Assembly: GCA_936920195.1 (NCBI GenBank)
Contig: CAKZHE010000116.1
Coordinates: forward strand, 1 to 35,298
DNA from: an uncultured cyanobacterium
Lineage (GTDB): Bacteria > Cyanobacteriota > Cyanobacteriia > Cyanobacteriales > FACHB-T130
DNA length: 35,298 nucleotides
Direction of reading: 5' to 3'
The translations under genes and the position numbers were made by a program. Positions within the stretch are counted from its first letter, which is position 1. Each line of letters begins with the position of its first letter. The notes below the pieces were generated by a model. That model was not told the origin of the DNA and did not search any database. It saw only the letters and a list, made by a program, of their open reading frames with translations. Of this stretch, positions 25,270 to 33,556 are shown piece by piece.

Positions 25270-28089
25270 ATGAACCAAGATGATTTTAATGAGTTAATAG
25301 GTGTATTTGTTGCCGAGACTCAGGAATTTTTGCAATCCTTGGAGAAAAACCTGCTGGCAATTGAAGAAAATAATGGGGCAGAGTTTCGCGCTAAAGTAGT
25401 CAAAGAACTATTTCGTGCCGCTCATTCCATTAAAGGCTCGGCATTAATGTTTGGGTTTAATAATCTGGCGGAAGCAGCCCATAGTTTAGAAGATTGCTTT
25501 GCGATTCTCCGGGATAAAACCGATGTCACTCAACTGCATGGAGAAACAATTAACGAGTTACTACGGGGAGTTGACAATCTCAAAATTATTACCGATCGAG
25601 TTTGCCAAGGGAATAATGAAGTTGCGGCAGAAATTGCCGCCATTGAATCAATTAAAAGTCACTTCGATCGCCAATATAATCAACCAGCAATAGCTAGTAA
25701 TTCTGGACAAAAAACTGCGCCACCATCGCCAGTAGTTAAAGCAATTTTTGAAAGAGATTTGCCAGCAGTTTTTAGTCAATTGGAAGCGGAATTATCCCAG
25801 GTTAAACCGGAAACTTTGACAGAGGCGATCGCCGCCATTAACAAAATTTATTATCAGCTTTCGGGACTCTCGGCAATGCTGCAATTACCGGAGTTGGGAC
25901 AGATTGCCGAACAAGTGCGATCGCTGATTGATACCCCCGAATTAACAGTGGAAAAATTGCAGGCGGGAGGATGGGCGATCGCCCAAAATTTACAATCGGC
26001 TCGCGATCAAGTATTGCGGGGAGAAACGATTACTGTCCAGCCTTTAGAATTAGATCGCAAACCAGAAATTGTTAGCAGTCAATTACCAGATCTTCCCGCA
26101 GAAACACCAGAAATAGTTCCCCCACAATTAAAGCCCGATTTGCCACCAACCGCCAATTCAACTAACTGGCAAAATGCCACAATTCGAGTAGATTTAGAAC
26201 GTTTAACCGAATTAGTCAACTTAGTCGGAGAATTAGTTATTAACCGTACCAATTTGGAATTGCAAGAATCACAATTGCGGGCAGAAGTCAAGCGGATGCG
26301 GCGGACAATTACCGAATTAAATCATTTTGGCATTCATTTACGAGAAGAATATGACCGTCTTAGCACCGAAGAAGGACAAAGCAAACAGGTAAAAAGAAAT
26401 CAACAACGAATTAATTGGGAAACGAAAACTTTAACTAATACAACTTTTGATTTATTAGAACTAGACGAATACACCGAATTTCATAGCACTGCTCAATCTG
26501 CCATTGAAGCAACTCAAACCATCGCCCAATCTGCCATGCAAATTGAAGAAATAGCGATTAAGTTTGAGCGTAGCAGTGACTTAATGCGGCGAATTACTAA
26601 CCAATTACGAAACCGCGTTTTACAGTTGCGAGTGGTTCCTTTTAATCGGGCAGTAGACCACTTGCCGAGAGCTTTGCGAGAACTTTGCCGCACCTTCAAT
26701 AAAGAAGTAAATTTACTATTATTAGGTCGAGAAACATTAATTGATGAAAGCTTATTAGATGCTTTGCGCGATCCTTTAGTCCATTTAGTTCGTAATGCTT
26801 TCGATCATGGCATTGAAAGGCCAGAAGAACGGTTAGCCCTTGGCAAATCTAGCAGCGGACAAATTGAAATTGAGGCGCGGCATCAAGGCGGACAAACTAT
26901 TATTACTATTACCGATGACGGCAGGGGAATCGATCCTGAAAAAATTCGCCAACGAATTATTACTGGCAATTTTATGGCGGAGGAAGAAGCTAGGGAACTT
27001 TCTATTATTGAAATCTATGAATTCTTATTTTGGCCTGGATTTAGCACCGCTAGCGAGGTGACAAATTTATCTGGAAGGGGAGTAGGATTGGATGTAGTGC
27101 GAGCTAATTTGCGTCAGGTACGGGGGACAGTCAAAGTTGATTCTCGTCTCGGTAAAGGGACTAGCTTTATCCTCAAATTACCCCTGTTACTTTCCATTAC
27201 CAATGCCTTGATGGTAAAGGTAGAACGCCAGACAATTGCAGTTCCCCTAGATGCAGTAGAAGAATTACTCAATATCCCCGCCGAAAAAGTTCATGTAGCT
27301 GGCAATCAATCGATGTTGGAATGGCGGGGAGAATTTGTCCGTTTAGTCCGATTGCAGGAATTATTACACTACAGCATACCCGATCCCGATGGTCTTTCTC
27401 CCGATCCTTTGGCACAGGATTTTATTCCGGTGATGGTGTTAGGAGCGGGGGATGGAATTTTGGCAGTGGCAGTGGAAAGATTGTTAGGACAACAGGAAAT
27501 TGTGGTGAAAGCAGTGCCGCCGCCAATGTCGAAACCCAAGGGGATTTTAGGCAGTACCATTTTGGGAGATGGAAGAGTGGTAATGATTTTGGATATTGAT
27601 GATTTAATTGGAGAATTTCATACCCAAACTAGCACGCCAATATCTTTAGACGATCAACATATTTTTGGTGCTGGTAGCGCGGCATTGCTAAGAAATGCGG
27701 GAGTAAATTCTCAAGCCCAAATTTTGGTGGTAGATGATTCCTATACAATTCGGCAATTGTTGGCGCTGACGCTGACGCGATCGCGTTATCGAGTCGTTCA
27801 GGCCAAAGATGGGCAAGATGCTTTGGTACAATTAGAGAAAATGGGAGTTTGCAATTTAGTGATTGCGGATATTGAAATGCCTCGAATGGATGGGTTTGAA
27901 TTAGTGCGATCGCTCAAATCTCAACCTAAGTTCGCTCATATTCCCATCGCCATGTTAACTTCCCGCAGTGGCGTGAAACACCGTCAAATGGCGATGGAAT
28001 TGGGAGCCGTCCAGTATTTTACCAAACCCTATAATGAGGCACAGTTATTAGCAGCGATCGCCCAAATTTTGCATCCAGATCCCAACTAA
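25270..28089 (+). CDS. CheA-type hybrid histidine kinase/response regulator
   Basis: 939 residues, cytoplasmic. Order: Hpt domain about 1-115 with phospho-accepting His52 (RAAHSIKGSA); a second helical, Hpt-like stretch about 160-250 with no obvious phospho-histidine; proline-rich linker; CheA dimerisation/P3 region about 300-460 with an insertion; ATPase with N box HLVRNAFDHG (505-514), DDGRGID (549-555) and GRGVGLD (602-608); CheW-like domain about 640-785; receiver about 818-935 with phospho-Asp867 (IADIEMP) and Lys919. This layout matches the cyanobacterial CheA/PilL-like kinases of phototaxis or pilus Che clusters, but cheW, cheY and MCP genes are missing here, so its input is unknown. 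Its stop abuts that of the next gene on the other strand. Confidence 0.93.
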   Translation: MNQDDFNELIGVFVAETQEFLQSLEKNLLAIEENNGAEFRAKVVKELFRAAHSIKGSALMFGFNNLAEAAHSLEDCFAILRDKTDVTQLHGETINELLRGVDNLKIITDRVCQGNNEVAAEIAAIESIKSHFDRQYNQPAIASNSGQKTAPPSPVVKAIFERDLPAVFSQLEAELSQVKPETLTEAIAAINKIYYQLSGLSAMLQLPELGQIAEQVRSLIDTPELTVEKLQAGGWAIAQNLQSARDQVLRGETITVQPLELDRKPEIVSSQLPDLPAETPEIVPPQLKPDLPPTANSTNWQNATIRVDLERLTELVNLVGELVINRTNLELQESQLRAEVKRMRRTITELNHFGIHLREEYDRLSTEEGQSKQVKRNQQRINWETKTLTNTTFDLLELDEYTEFHSTAQSAIEATQTIAQSAMQIEEIAIKFERSSDLMRRITNQLRNRVLQLRVVPFNRAVDHLPRALRELCRTFNKEVNLLLLGRETLIDESLLDALRDPLVHLVRNAFDHGIERPEERLALGKSSSGQIEIEARHQGGQTIITITDDGRGIDPEKIRQRIITGNFMAEEEARELSIIEIYEFLFWPGFSTASEVTNLSGRGVGLDVVRANLRQVRGTVKVDSRLGKGTSFILKLPLLLSITNALMVKVERQTIAVPLDAVEELLNIPAEKVHVAGNQSMLEWRGEFVRLVRLQELLHYSIPDPDGLSPDPLAQDFIPVMVLGAGDGILAVAVERLLGQQEIVVKAVPPPMSKPKGILGSTILGDGRVVMILDIDDLIGEFHTQTSTPISLDDQHIFGAGSAALLRNAGVNSQAQILVVDDSYTIRQLLALTLTRSRYRVVQAKDGQDALVQLEKMGVCNLVIADIEMPRMDGFELVRSLKSQPKFAHIPIAMLTSRSGVKHRQMAMELGAVQYFTKPYNEAQLLAAIAQILHPDPN

Positions 28090-28662
28090 TTATCTATTTC
28101 TAGCTCTCCCTTCGGGACTATTAATTAGTTCATTGCGAACCTGTTCAAATGACATTCTGCCCTCTTGAACTGCATCGGAGTAGTTTTTCAAGCCATTACT
28201 ATCAGGATTGCGCCCCAGAATTTCTTGATAATATCGACTAATCTCAGCTTCAATTTGACCGCGATTATTCCGATTATTGTAGCCGGAGCGATTGTAGTTA
28301 TTGTTGTTATAACCTCTGTTTCTAGCTTCCTGACTATTAATTAATTCATGGCGAACCTGTTCCAACGACATTCTGCCATCTTGCACCGCATCAGTGTATG
28401 TCCTCAATCCATTACTATCAGGATAGCGACCCAGAATTTCTTGATAATACTCACTAATCCGATCTTCAATGCGCCGCCGATTATTGCTGTTGTTGTAACG
28501 ACGATTGTTCCGGTTGTAGCGCTGTGCAATCTGATAGGTAGGAGAGGAAATTACACCGCCTGAGCGATCGCGATTAATGCCCTGGGCGGCTGCTTCCACA
28601 GGGATGCTGCTAATCGTTAATAAAGCGATACCAGCCAGAAAGTTAAACTTCATAGTTTTCAT
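28090..28662 (-). CDS. secreted protein with two DUF4214-like repeats
   Basis: About 190 residues from ATG at 28662. A signal peptide (MKTMKFNFLAGIALLTISSI, cut near AAAQG at about 26-28) precedes an Asn/Arg-rich low-complexity region, then two copies of a 50-residue unit: ISEYYQEILGRYPDSNGLRT and ISRYYQEILGRNPDSNGLKN, each followed by (T/S)DAV(Q)(D/E)GRMS(L/F)EQVR(H/N)ELINS. The LGRxPDxxGL pattern matches DUF4214, found in secreted and surface proteins; its function is unknown. An upstream in-frame ATG (28668) exists, but the paralogous relic next door keeps only the second start, and AGG spacing favours it. Confidence 0.82.
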   Translation of the reverse strand: MKTMKFNFLAGIALLTISSIPVEAAAQGINRDRSGGVISSPTYQIAQRYNRNNRRYNNSNNRRRIEDRISEYYQEILGRYPDSNGLRTYTDAVQDGRMSLEQVRHELINSQEARNRGYNNNNYNRSGYNNRNNRGQIEAEISRYYQEILGRNPDSNGLKNYSDAVQEGRMSFEQVRNELINSPEGRARNR

Positions 28663-28870
28663 CTGCATACCTCAGTCAAACGACCATTTGGGAATTTTTC
28701 ATGTGTTGTGCTGCAATTAAATAGTCTACAACTTTCTTAAAATAGTTCCCGATTGTCAAGTAAATTAATCATAACTGACACAAATCGTTGCAAAAGTAGG
28801 GACAATTGATGAATTGCCCCTACTTTTCCATCGCGGAGTAGGCAGTCCTCAGTCAAGCACCGCCTAGCGA

Positions 28871-28966
28871 TTATCTATTCCTGGCTCTAGCTTCAGGACT
28901 ATTACTTATTTCGTTGCGAACCTGATCCAAGATACCAGCCCAAAAACTAAACTTCATGGTTTTCAT
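28871..28966 (-). pseudogene. collapsed DUF4214 paralogue (31-codon remnant)
   Basis: Open frame MKTMKFSFWAGILDQVRNEI followed by SNSPEARARNR and a stop. Its first dozen residues match the signal-peptide start of the neighbouring DUF4214 protein, and the rest matches that protein's last 19 residues (EQVRNELINSPEGRARNR). Everything between is missing, yet the frame is kept. The 5' flank is also duplicated: AATAGTTCCCGAT and nearby bases occur upstream of both copies (about 28743 and 29043). So a tandem duplicate lost its middle. Probably non-functional; a tiny peptide could still be made. Confidence 0.8.
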
Positions 28967-29078
28967 TTGAATACCTTGGTCACAACCATTTAAAAAATTT
29001 AATGTTTTGTGCCGTAATTAAATTGTCTATAACTAGCTTAAAATAGTTCCCGATCGGTCACTAAATTTAAAGTCGAAA

Positions 29079-30383
29079 ATGGTTTTTCTGCAATCCAAAA
29101 TTAAACATCCCACATCGGACGGAGATCGCCGCCCAGTGGCAGTAGATCTTTTTGCTGGAGCGGGAGGTTTTTCTTTGGGACTAGAACAGGCAGGATTTGA
29201 TATTTTGGTGGCGGCGGAAATCGATCCCATTCATGCTGCCGTTTATGCCTTTAATTCTCCCCAAACCAAGGTACTGCCAGGGGATCTGTCTCAGCTTTCT
29301 CCTGAACTCCTCCGGGAAGCCGTCAAGCAGAGATACCAGGCTCAAACTAGAAGCATCTGGAATGGTGAAATCGATCTAATTGCTGGGGGTCCCCCTTGTC
29401 AGGGTTTTTCGTTGATGGGACATCGCCGTTTAGATGACGATCGCAATGATTTAGTCTTTCATTTTTGCCGATTGGTGAAAGATTTGCAACCCCGCTATTT
29501 TGTGATGGAAAATGTGCCGGGAATGGCGCAGGGAAAACATATTAGTTACCTGGAGGAATTGATCGCCCAATTTGCAGCAGCGGGATATCAGATTACTTAT
29601 CCAGTACAAGTGTTAAATGCGGCAGATTTTGGCGTTCCCCAAACCCGCAGGCGGCTATTTTTATTGGGAGCGCGACAAGGGGAAAAGCGTTTTTTATATC
29701 CCCCTGTGCAGACAAACCGCGCCCCGACAGTGAGAGATGCGATCGCCGATCTTCCTAATTTAGACGATTTTCTGGAACTGGAAACTACCGATTGGGTATG
29801 CTTATCCAACAATCTGTATCAGCAAATGCAGGCGGAAGCTAGTCCATATACCCGCCAACTATTAGGCATAACTTTCGATCCCCATAACTTCGCTCATCCT
29901 CGCTTGTGGAATCCCCAGTTACTCACCAGTTCCCTCCGAACTCACCACTGCGAAACCTCAATCCAACGGTTTAGCGAAACCAAACCCAGGCAACTCGATC
30001 CCATTAGCAGGCTGCGCCGTTTAGACTGGGAGGCAACTTGCCATACTTTACGCGCTGGTACGGGTTCTGGGCGAGGCAGGCACACTTCTCCCCGCCCGAT
30101 TCATCCCCAATATCCCCGGACAATTTCGGTACGGGAGGCGGCGCGACTGCACTCATTCCCGGACTGGTTTCGCTTTCATACCACTAAGTGGCACGGATTT
30201 CGCCAAGTTGGTAATGCCGTTCCCCCGCTACTGGCTAGGGCGGTAGGCAGACAAGCGATCGCGGCTCTGGGACTCAATCCTACCGCTCCCCAATCATCCC
30301 TAGACCTGAGCAATCCAGACCTACTAACATTTAACCGATGGGATGCCACTCGGTATTGGGTATCCCAAGCCAGACAGGAGTAG
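29079..30383 (+). CDS. DNA (cytosine-5-)-methyltransferase, orphan
   Basis: 434 residues. C5-methyltransferase motifs in order: I VDLFAGAGGFSLGLEQAGF (23-40), IV GGPPCQGFS with catalytic Cys107, VI FVMENVPG (141-148), VIII DFGVPQTRRRLFLLG, a target-recognition region about 225-350, IX ISVREAARLHSFPDWF and X FRQVGNAVPP. No restriction endonuclease or specificity gene is adjacent, so it looks like a solitary methylase. In cyanobacteria solitary C5-methylases of this kind include M.Ssp6803I-type enzymes that recognise CGATCG, the centre of HIP1; given the abundance of HIP1 here that is a good candidate specificity, but the recognition region cannot be read by eye. Divergent from the DUF4214 relic. 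Confidence 0.93.
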   Translation: MVFLQSKIKHPTSDGDRRPVAVDLFAGAGGFSLGLEQAGFDILVAAEIDPIHAAVYAFNSPQTKVLPGDLSQLSPELLREAVKQRYQAQTRSIWNGEIDLIAGGPPCQGFSLMGHRRLDDDRNDLVFHFCRLVKDLQPRYFVMENVPGMAQGKHISYLEELIAQFAAAGYQITYPVQVLNAADFGVPQTRRRLFLLGARQGEKRFLYPPVQTNRAPTVRDAIADLPNLDDFLELETTDWVCLSNNLYQQMQAEASPYTRQLLGITFDPHNFAHPRLWNPQLLTSSLRTHHCETSIQRFSETKPRQLDPISRLRRLDWEATCHTLRAGTGSGRGRHTSPRPIHPQYPRTISVREAARLHSFPDWFRFHTTKWHGFRQVGNAVPPLLARAVGRQAIAALGLNPTAPQSSLDLSNPDLLTFNRWDATRYWVSQARQE

Positions 30384-30593
30384 GTTTTTCAGCTTCCGGA
30401 ATTGAACCTTGTAATCTTTATTGAGAAATATTTCTAAAACAGTTGATAAGTATTTGCAATAGGCTCAAAATAAAAATCGCCATGGATTGCAACTAAATCA
30501 AGGCCAAAAGCTGCTGTGGAGAAACCCCAAGCAGTTAAAATTGGCAATTTGCCTATCAATAGCCACTAATAATGTAGCTAAAGAATTAACCCC

Positions 30594-31226
30594 ATTCTCC
30601 ATTCCCCAGGATTATGTTTCGTTTCCCATCCGCTAGTTGCCAAAGAACTGCTGGATCTCCAAAAGCCCGAACAAGCCGAACCCCATATTGGGCATCCAGT
30701 CGAAGAAATTTACGTCGATGTAGAGGATCAGCTGAAAGAGCGCCAAGTCAAAGAATTTAAAACCAATTTAATCAGCTTGCAAGATTTGCTGAAATCCAAA
30801 CCCAAAGATTCCCAGGTGAAAACCAACTTTGACGTAGCAATGCAAGCCGTAGACGGGGCAATTCAGAAATTACCAGAAACTCAGCGCCAGTCTCCAGCCT
30901 TTATTCTCAAAGCGATCGCTTCCCTCTTAGATGCCGCCAACTCCGAGTATGGAGCCGCCGTTTCTAATGGCAAAATTACCGCTGCCATTGAATATCAAGA
31001 TTCCAGAGGATTTGTCCTCTATGCCGATGCACTTTACCAGAGCATTTCTGAGAAAATGGTAAAGGAGTACCCTACTGTTCATAAAGGCATTTCTGAGAGC
31101 ATAACCCAATTAAAAACTACTTGGCCTGCACCCATCCCGCCCAATGCACCAGTAAAGACTCCCGAACAAGTTTCAAAGCTGATTCAAACAATTGAAAAAA
31201 ATACGCAAGAAGTGGGAAATAAGTAG
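30594..31226 (+). CDS. helical protein of unknown function, 5' end uncertain or lost
   Basis: The coding-like frame runs from about 30594 to a stop at 31226, but the first usual start codon is a TTG at 30777 with no ribosome site. Upstream residues look protein-like (HPLVAKELLDLQKPEQAEPH, then IGHPVEEIYVDVEDQLKERQ), so the gene is probably longer and may have lost its start and signal peptide. The remaining chain is almost all helix (LQDLLKSKP, FILKAIASLLDAANSEYGAA, ALYQSISEKMVKEYP) and ends in a charged tail. I do not recognise the family. It lies 81 bases before a ferritin-like gene on the same strand, so a link to metal handling is possible but only by position. Confidence 0.5.
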   Translation: MLHSPGLCFVSHPLVAKELLDLQKPEQAEPHIGHPVEEIYVDVEDQLKERQVKEFKTNLISLQDLLKSKPKDSQVKTNFDVAMQAVDGAIQKLPETQRQSPAFILKAIASLLDAANSEYGAAVSNGKITAAIEYQDSRGFVLYADALYQSISEKMVKEYPTVHKGISESITQLKTTWPAPIPPNAPVKTPEQVSKLIQTIEKNTQEVGNK

Positions 31227-31307
31227 TGGTTAATGGGGCATAGGTAATCAGCGAACACCTCATTAACTACCACCCACTACCTATCACCCACCAGCCACTC
31301 AATAATC

Positions 31308-31742
31308 ATGAAAGACCTCGATCAACCAAAAACCATCAGCTTGCTCACTACCATCATGGAATTTGAGCTAGCAGGCGTTGTCCTCTATACCCACTATTCC
31401 TTAATGGTGACAGGACCAAATCGGATTCCCATTGTGGCTTTTTTTAAAGCCCAGGCAACTGAATCTCTACTCCATGCCCAACAAGCCGGAGAAATTCTCA
31501 CAGGTTTAGAAGGACACCCCAGCCTGCGAATTGCCCCCATGGAAGAAACTTACAAGCATTCAGTCAAAGACATTTTGCAAGAGAGTTTTAACCACGAAAA
31601 AAAGGCATTGGATCTCTACAAAGACTTACTAGATGTGGTAACTGATGCTAGTGTCTATCTAGAAGAATTTGCCCGGACAATGATCGGTACAGAAGAGTTA
31701 CACACCATCGAAATTAAAAAGATGTTGCGCGACTTCATTTAG
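31308..31742 (+). CDS. ferritin-like (bacterioferritin-type) protein
   Basis: 144 residues forming one four-helix bundle. Helix A carries EFELAGVVLYTHYS (Glu20), helix B ATESLLHAQQAGEILTGLEG (Glu52, His56), helix C NHEKKALDLYKDLL (Glu97) and helix D TEELHTIEIKKML (Glu129, His132 as ExxH). These are in the places of the di-iron ligands of bacterioferritins, although the helix B pair is spaced ExxxH instead of ExxH. The LEGHPSLRI turn is typical of a bacterioferritin-like subgroup. A role in iron storage or oxidation is likely; cage assembly is not provable. It may be cotranscribed with the helical protein upstream; G-rich repeats follow its stop. Confidence 0.88.
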   Translation: MKDLDQPKTISLLTTIMEFELAGVVLYTHYSLMVTGPNRIPIVAFFKAQATESLLHAQQAGEILTGLEGHPSLRIAPMEETYKHSVKDILQESFNHEKKALDLYKDLLDVVTDASVYLEEFARTMIGTEELHTIEIKKMLRDFI

Positions 31743-31860
31743 ATAGGGAATAGGGAACAGGGAACAGGGAACAGGGAACAGGGAACAGGGGGGAGAAAGG
31801 GAGAAAGGGAGAAAGGGAGAAAGGGAGAAAGGGAGAAAGGGAAGTGAACAGGGAATTGGG
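31743..31860. repeat. tandem GGGAACA and GGGAGAAA repeats
   Basis: Starting right after the ferritin-like stop, about five GGGAACA heptads are followed by about seven copies of an 8-base GGGAGAAA unit. Same family of low-complexity repeats as at 23105-23225. It lies between the convergent ferritin-like and gpsA genes. Confidence 0.85.
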
Positions 31861-31897
31861 AACAAAAGGAGTTCTTGCTAATTCTCCACTCCCCATC

Positions 31898-32827
31898 CTA
31901 TTCTGGCTTCACGTCTCGCAGCATGAGCGCGGCTACAGCGGCTTGGGGGGTGATTTCTCCTTGGAGTAACTGGTAGACGTGGTGGGAGATGGGGGTAGGA
32001 ATGTTAAATTGTTGGCATCGACGATGGAGGACTTGGGCGGTATTAATCCCTTCGGCTGTGCCTTCTATCGCTGCCAGGACTTCTGTTAAACTTTTTCCTT
32101 GGGAGAGAGCATAGCCCACCTGATAGTTGCGACTGAGGGGGCTGTTGCAGGTGGCGAGCAAGTCTCCTAAGCCAGATAAACCATAGAAGGTTTCGGTTTT
32201 TGCGCCCCAATGGTTGCCGATGCGAATGATTTCGGCTAATCCGCGAGTGAGTAAAGCGGCTTTGGCATTAGTGCCTAATTGTAAACCGTCGCAGGCTCCG
32301 GCGGCGATCGCCATAATATTCTTTAGAGTTCCCCCTAGTTCTACGCCCAAGGGGTCAGAATTGGTATATACCCGAAACTGGGAAGAAGAAAATACCGCCT
32401 GTACTGCTTGGGCAGCATCGGCATTGCGACTTGCCACCACTGTCGCGGCGGGCAATCCCTGTTCAATTTCCTTAGCTAAATTCGGCCCAGACATGACCGC
32501 AATGGGATGATGGGGAAATGCTGCCTGCCAAATTTGGGAAGGGGTATCGGTAGTAACAGGATCTAATCCTTTGGTGGCGGTGACAATAATGGCTTGGGGA
32601 GGAATGGCTGATTGGACTTGCTCCACTAGCCATCTCACCCCGGACATGGAAACCGCTGACAGTACAATATCAGCATCTTTTAAAGTCGTTTGCCAAGTGT
32701 CGTGACTGTGGCGCGATTGGGCTACGCCCAGGCGGCGCGATCGCAAGCGTACCTGATGTCCAGTTTGGCTGGCAAGATGGGCGAGAACATTTCCCCAAGC
32801 TCCCGCACCTAAAATAGCAATGGTCAT
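31898..32827 (-). CDS. gpsA: glycerol-3-phosphate dehydrogenase [NAD(P)+]
   Basis: Cytoplasmic enzyme that reduces dihydroxyacetone phosphate to sn-glycerol-3-phosphate, the backbone for phospho- and glycolipids. 309 residues. Nucleotide-binding loop GAGAWG at 7-12, ATKGLDP, SGPNLAKEI with the conserved lysine region, GGTLKNIMAIAAGACDGL with the catalytic Lys, and FYGLSGLGDLLATC. A little shorter than the usual 330 residues but all core motifs are there: the distance between the first loop and the LSAVSM strand is reduced. Free-standing, upstream of a MITE-like palindrome. Confidence 0.94.
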   Translation of the reverse strand: MTIAILGAGAWGNVLAHLASQTGHQVRLRSRRLGVAQSRHSHDTWQTTLKDADIVLSAVSMSGVRWLVEQVQSAIPPQAIIVTATKGLDPVTTDTPSQIWQAAFPHHPIAVMSGPNLAKEIEQGLPAATVVASRNADAAQAVQAVFSSSQFRVYTNSDPLGVELGGTLKNIMAIAAGACDGLQLGTNAKAALLTRGLAEIIRIGNHWGAKTETFYGLSGLGDLLATCNSPLSRNYQVGYALSQGKSLTEVLAAIEGTAEGINTAQVLHRRCQQFNIPTPISHHVYQLLQGEITPQAAVAALMLRDVKPE

Positions 32828-32877
32828 AATAATTCAAAATTCAAAATTATCAATTCAAAATTGTTTTCTGAATTTTG

Positions 32878-32994
32878 ATATCATGTCCGATCGATTAGTT
32901 GTCATCCTGAGCAAAGCGAAGGATCTCGGAGATCCTTCGCTTTGCTCGGGATGACAAAAACCAGTTATCACAAGTGATTGAACGGACATGATAT
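32878..32994. repeat. MITE-like nested palindrome upstream of gpsA
   Basis: Outer inverted arms ATATCATGTCCG (32878-32889) and its complement (32983-32994) enclose a large palindrome of 29-base arms (32899-32927 and 32929-32957) with one mismatch. The inner arm (GTCATCCTGAGCAAAGCGAA...) resembles a hairpin family I recall from many bacterial genomes. No coding capacity. AT-rich AATTCAAAATT repeats (32831-32877) lie between it and gpsA. Confidence 0.8.
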
Positions 32995-33001
32995 GAATTC
33001 A

Positions 33002-33220
33002 TCAAGAGGCAGTTAAATTGCGAATGAAGTAACCAATAGCAATCCCAATCAACATTGCCCAAACTTGTCCAGACTGGACAAAGTTTTGAAAAGCTCGCTG
33101 CATATCTCCCAAAACATCGGTATGGAATTCCTGTGCCAAGAAAAGCCAATTCAGGGGAATCTGAGCGATTAATCCGTTGGCAGTAGTGGCGATCGCACTC
33201 AAAGCATTAGCAAATATCAT
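33002..33220 (-). CDS. small membrane protein of unknown function
   Basis: 72 residues from ATG at 33220 (MIFANALSAIATTANGLIAQ); a GAGG lies about ten bases before it, better than the upstream TTG at 33235. It has a hydrophobic N-terminal segment (about 1-30) and a C-terminal helix QVWAMLIGIAIGYFIRNLTA (about 50-70) that looks membrane-spanning. Glycines and small residues in the last helix could pack with another helix. No family recognised with certainty; the composition and start look like a real gene. It stands alone between repeats. Confidence 0.6.
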   Translation of the reverse strand: MIFANALSAIATTANGLIAQIPLNWLFLAQEFHTDVLGDMQRAFQNFVQSGQVWAMLIGIAIGYFIRNLTAS

Positions 33221-33326
33221 ACTCGTTATCCTCAAACAGTTTTAACTAAGGAATAGGAATGGAAGGAATTGAACAAGCTACCAATTTCGTATTCTACTGC
33301 TAAACCCCACCATTCCCTATTCCCCA

Positions 33327-33395
33327 TTCCCCATTCCTTACCTGTTCCCTGTTCCCTGTTCCCTGTTCCCTATTCCTGTTCCCTGTTCCCTATCC
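33327..33395. repeat. CCCTGTT/CCCTATT heptad repeats
   Basis: Tandem heptads CCCTGTT and CCCTATT, the complement of the G-rich tracts at 23105-23225 and 31743-31860. They fill most of the gap between the small membrane protein and the transposon end. Confidence 0.8.
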
Positions 33396-33424
33396 CGACG
33401 ATTTTACCAAAAAACTGGGTGTAG

Positions 33425-33556
33425 CGCCCCGTCCTTCTAGGACGGCTTTCTGATAGAATGTTGGAAGCAGGCAGGGCATTGTCTGTTGGGCGAGATAGTG
33501 TAAGACGAGGCTCTGCCTGCAACTGTTGTTTGAACCCAGAATCCCCGCACTTTTAG
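33425..33556 (+). pseudogene. 3' remnant of an IS200/IS605-family tnpB gene
   Basis: A 43-codon frame, preceded directly by a stop, reads RMLEAGRALSVGRDSVRRGS, then ACNCCLNPESPHF and a TAG at 33554-33556 inside the right-end hairpin. TnpB proteins of cyanobacterial IS200/IS605 elements often end in a Cys/Ser-rich tail reading ESP just inside the right end. Nothing of the nuclease domain remains. Assignment rests on the tail pattern plus the hairpin and terminus described next, so it is moderately sure. Confidence 0.55.

Noticed and set aside
29079-30383. Restriction-modification system
   Set aside because: No endonuclease, Vsr or specificity gene is adjacent; neighbours are a decayed DUF4214 copy and a helical protein.
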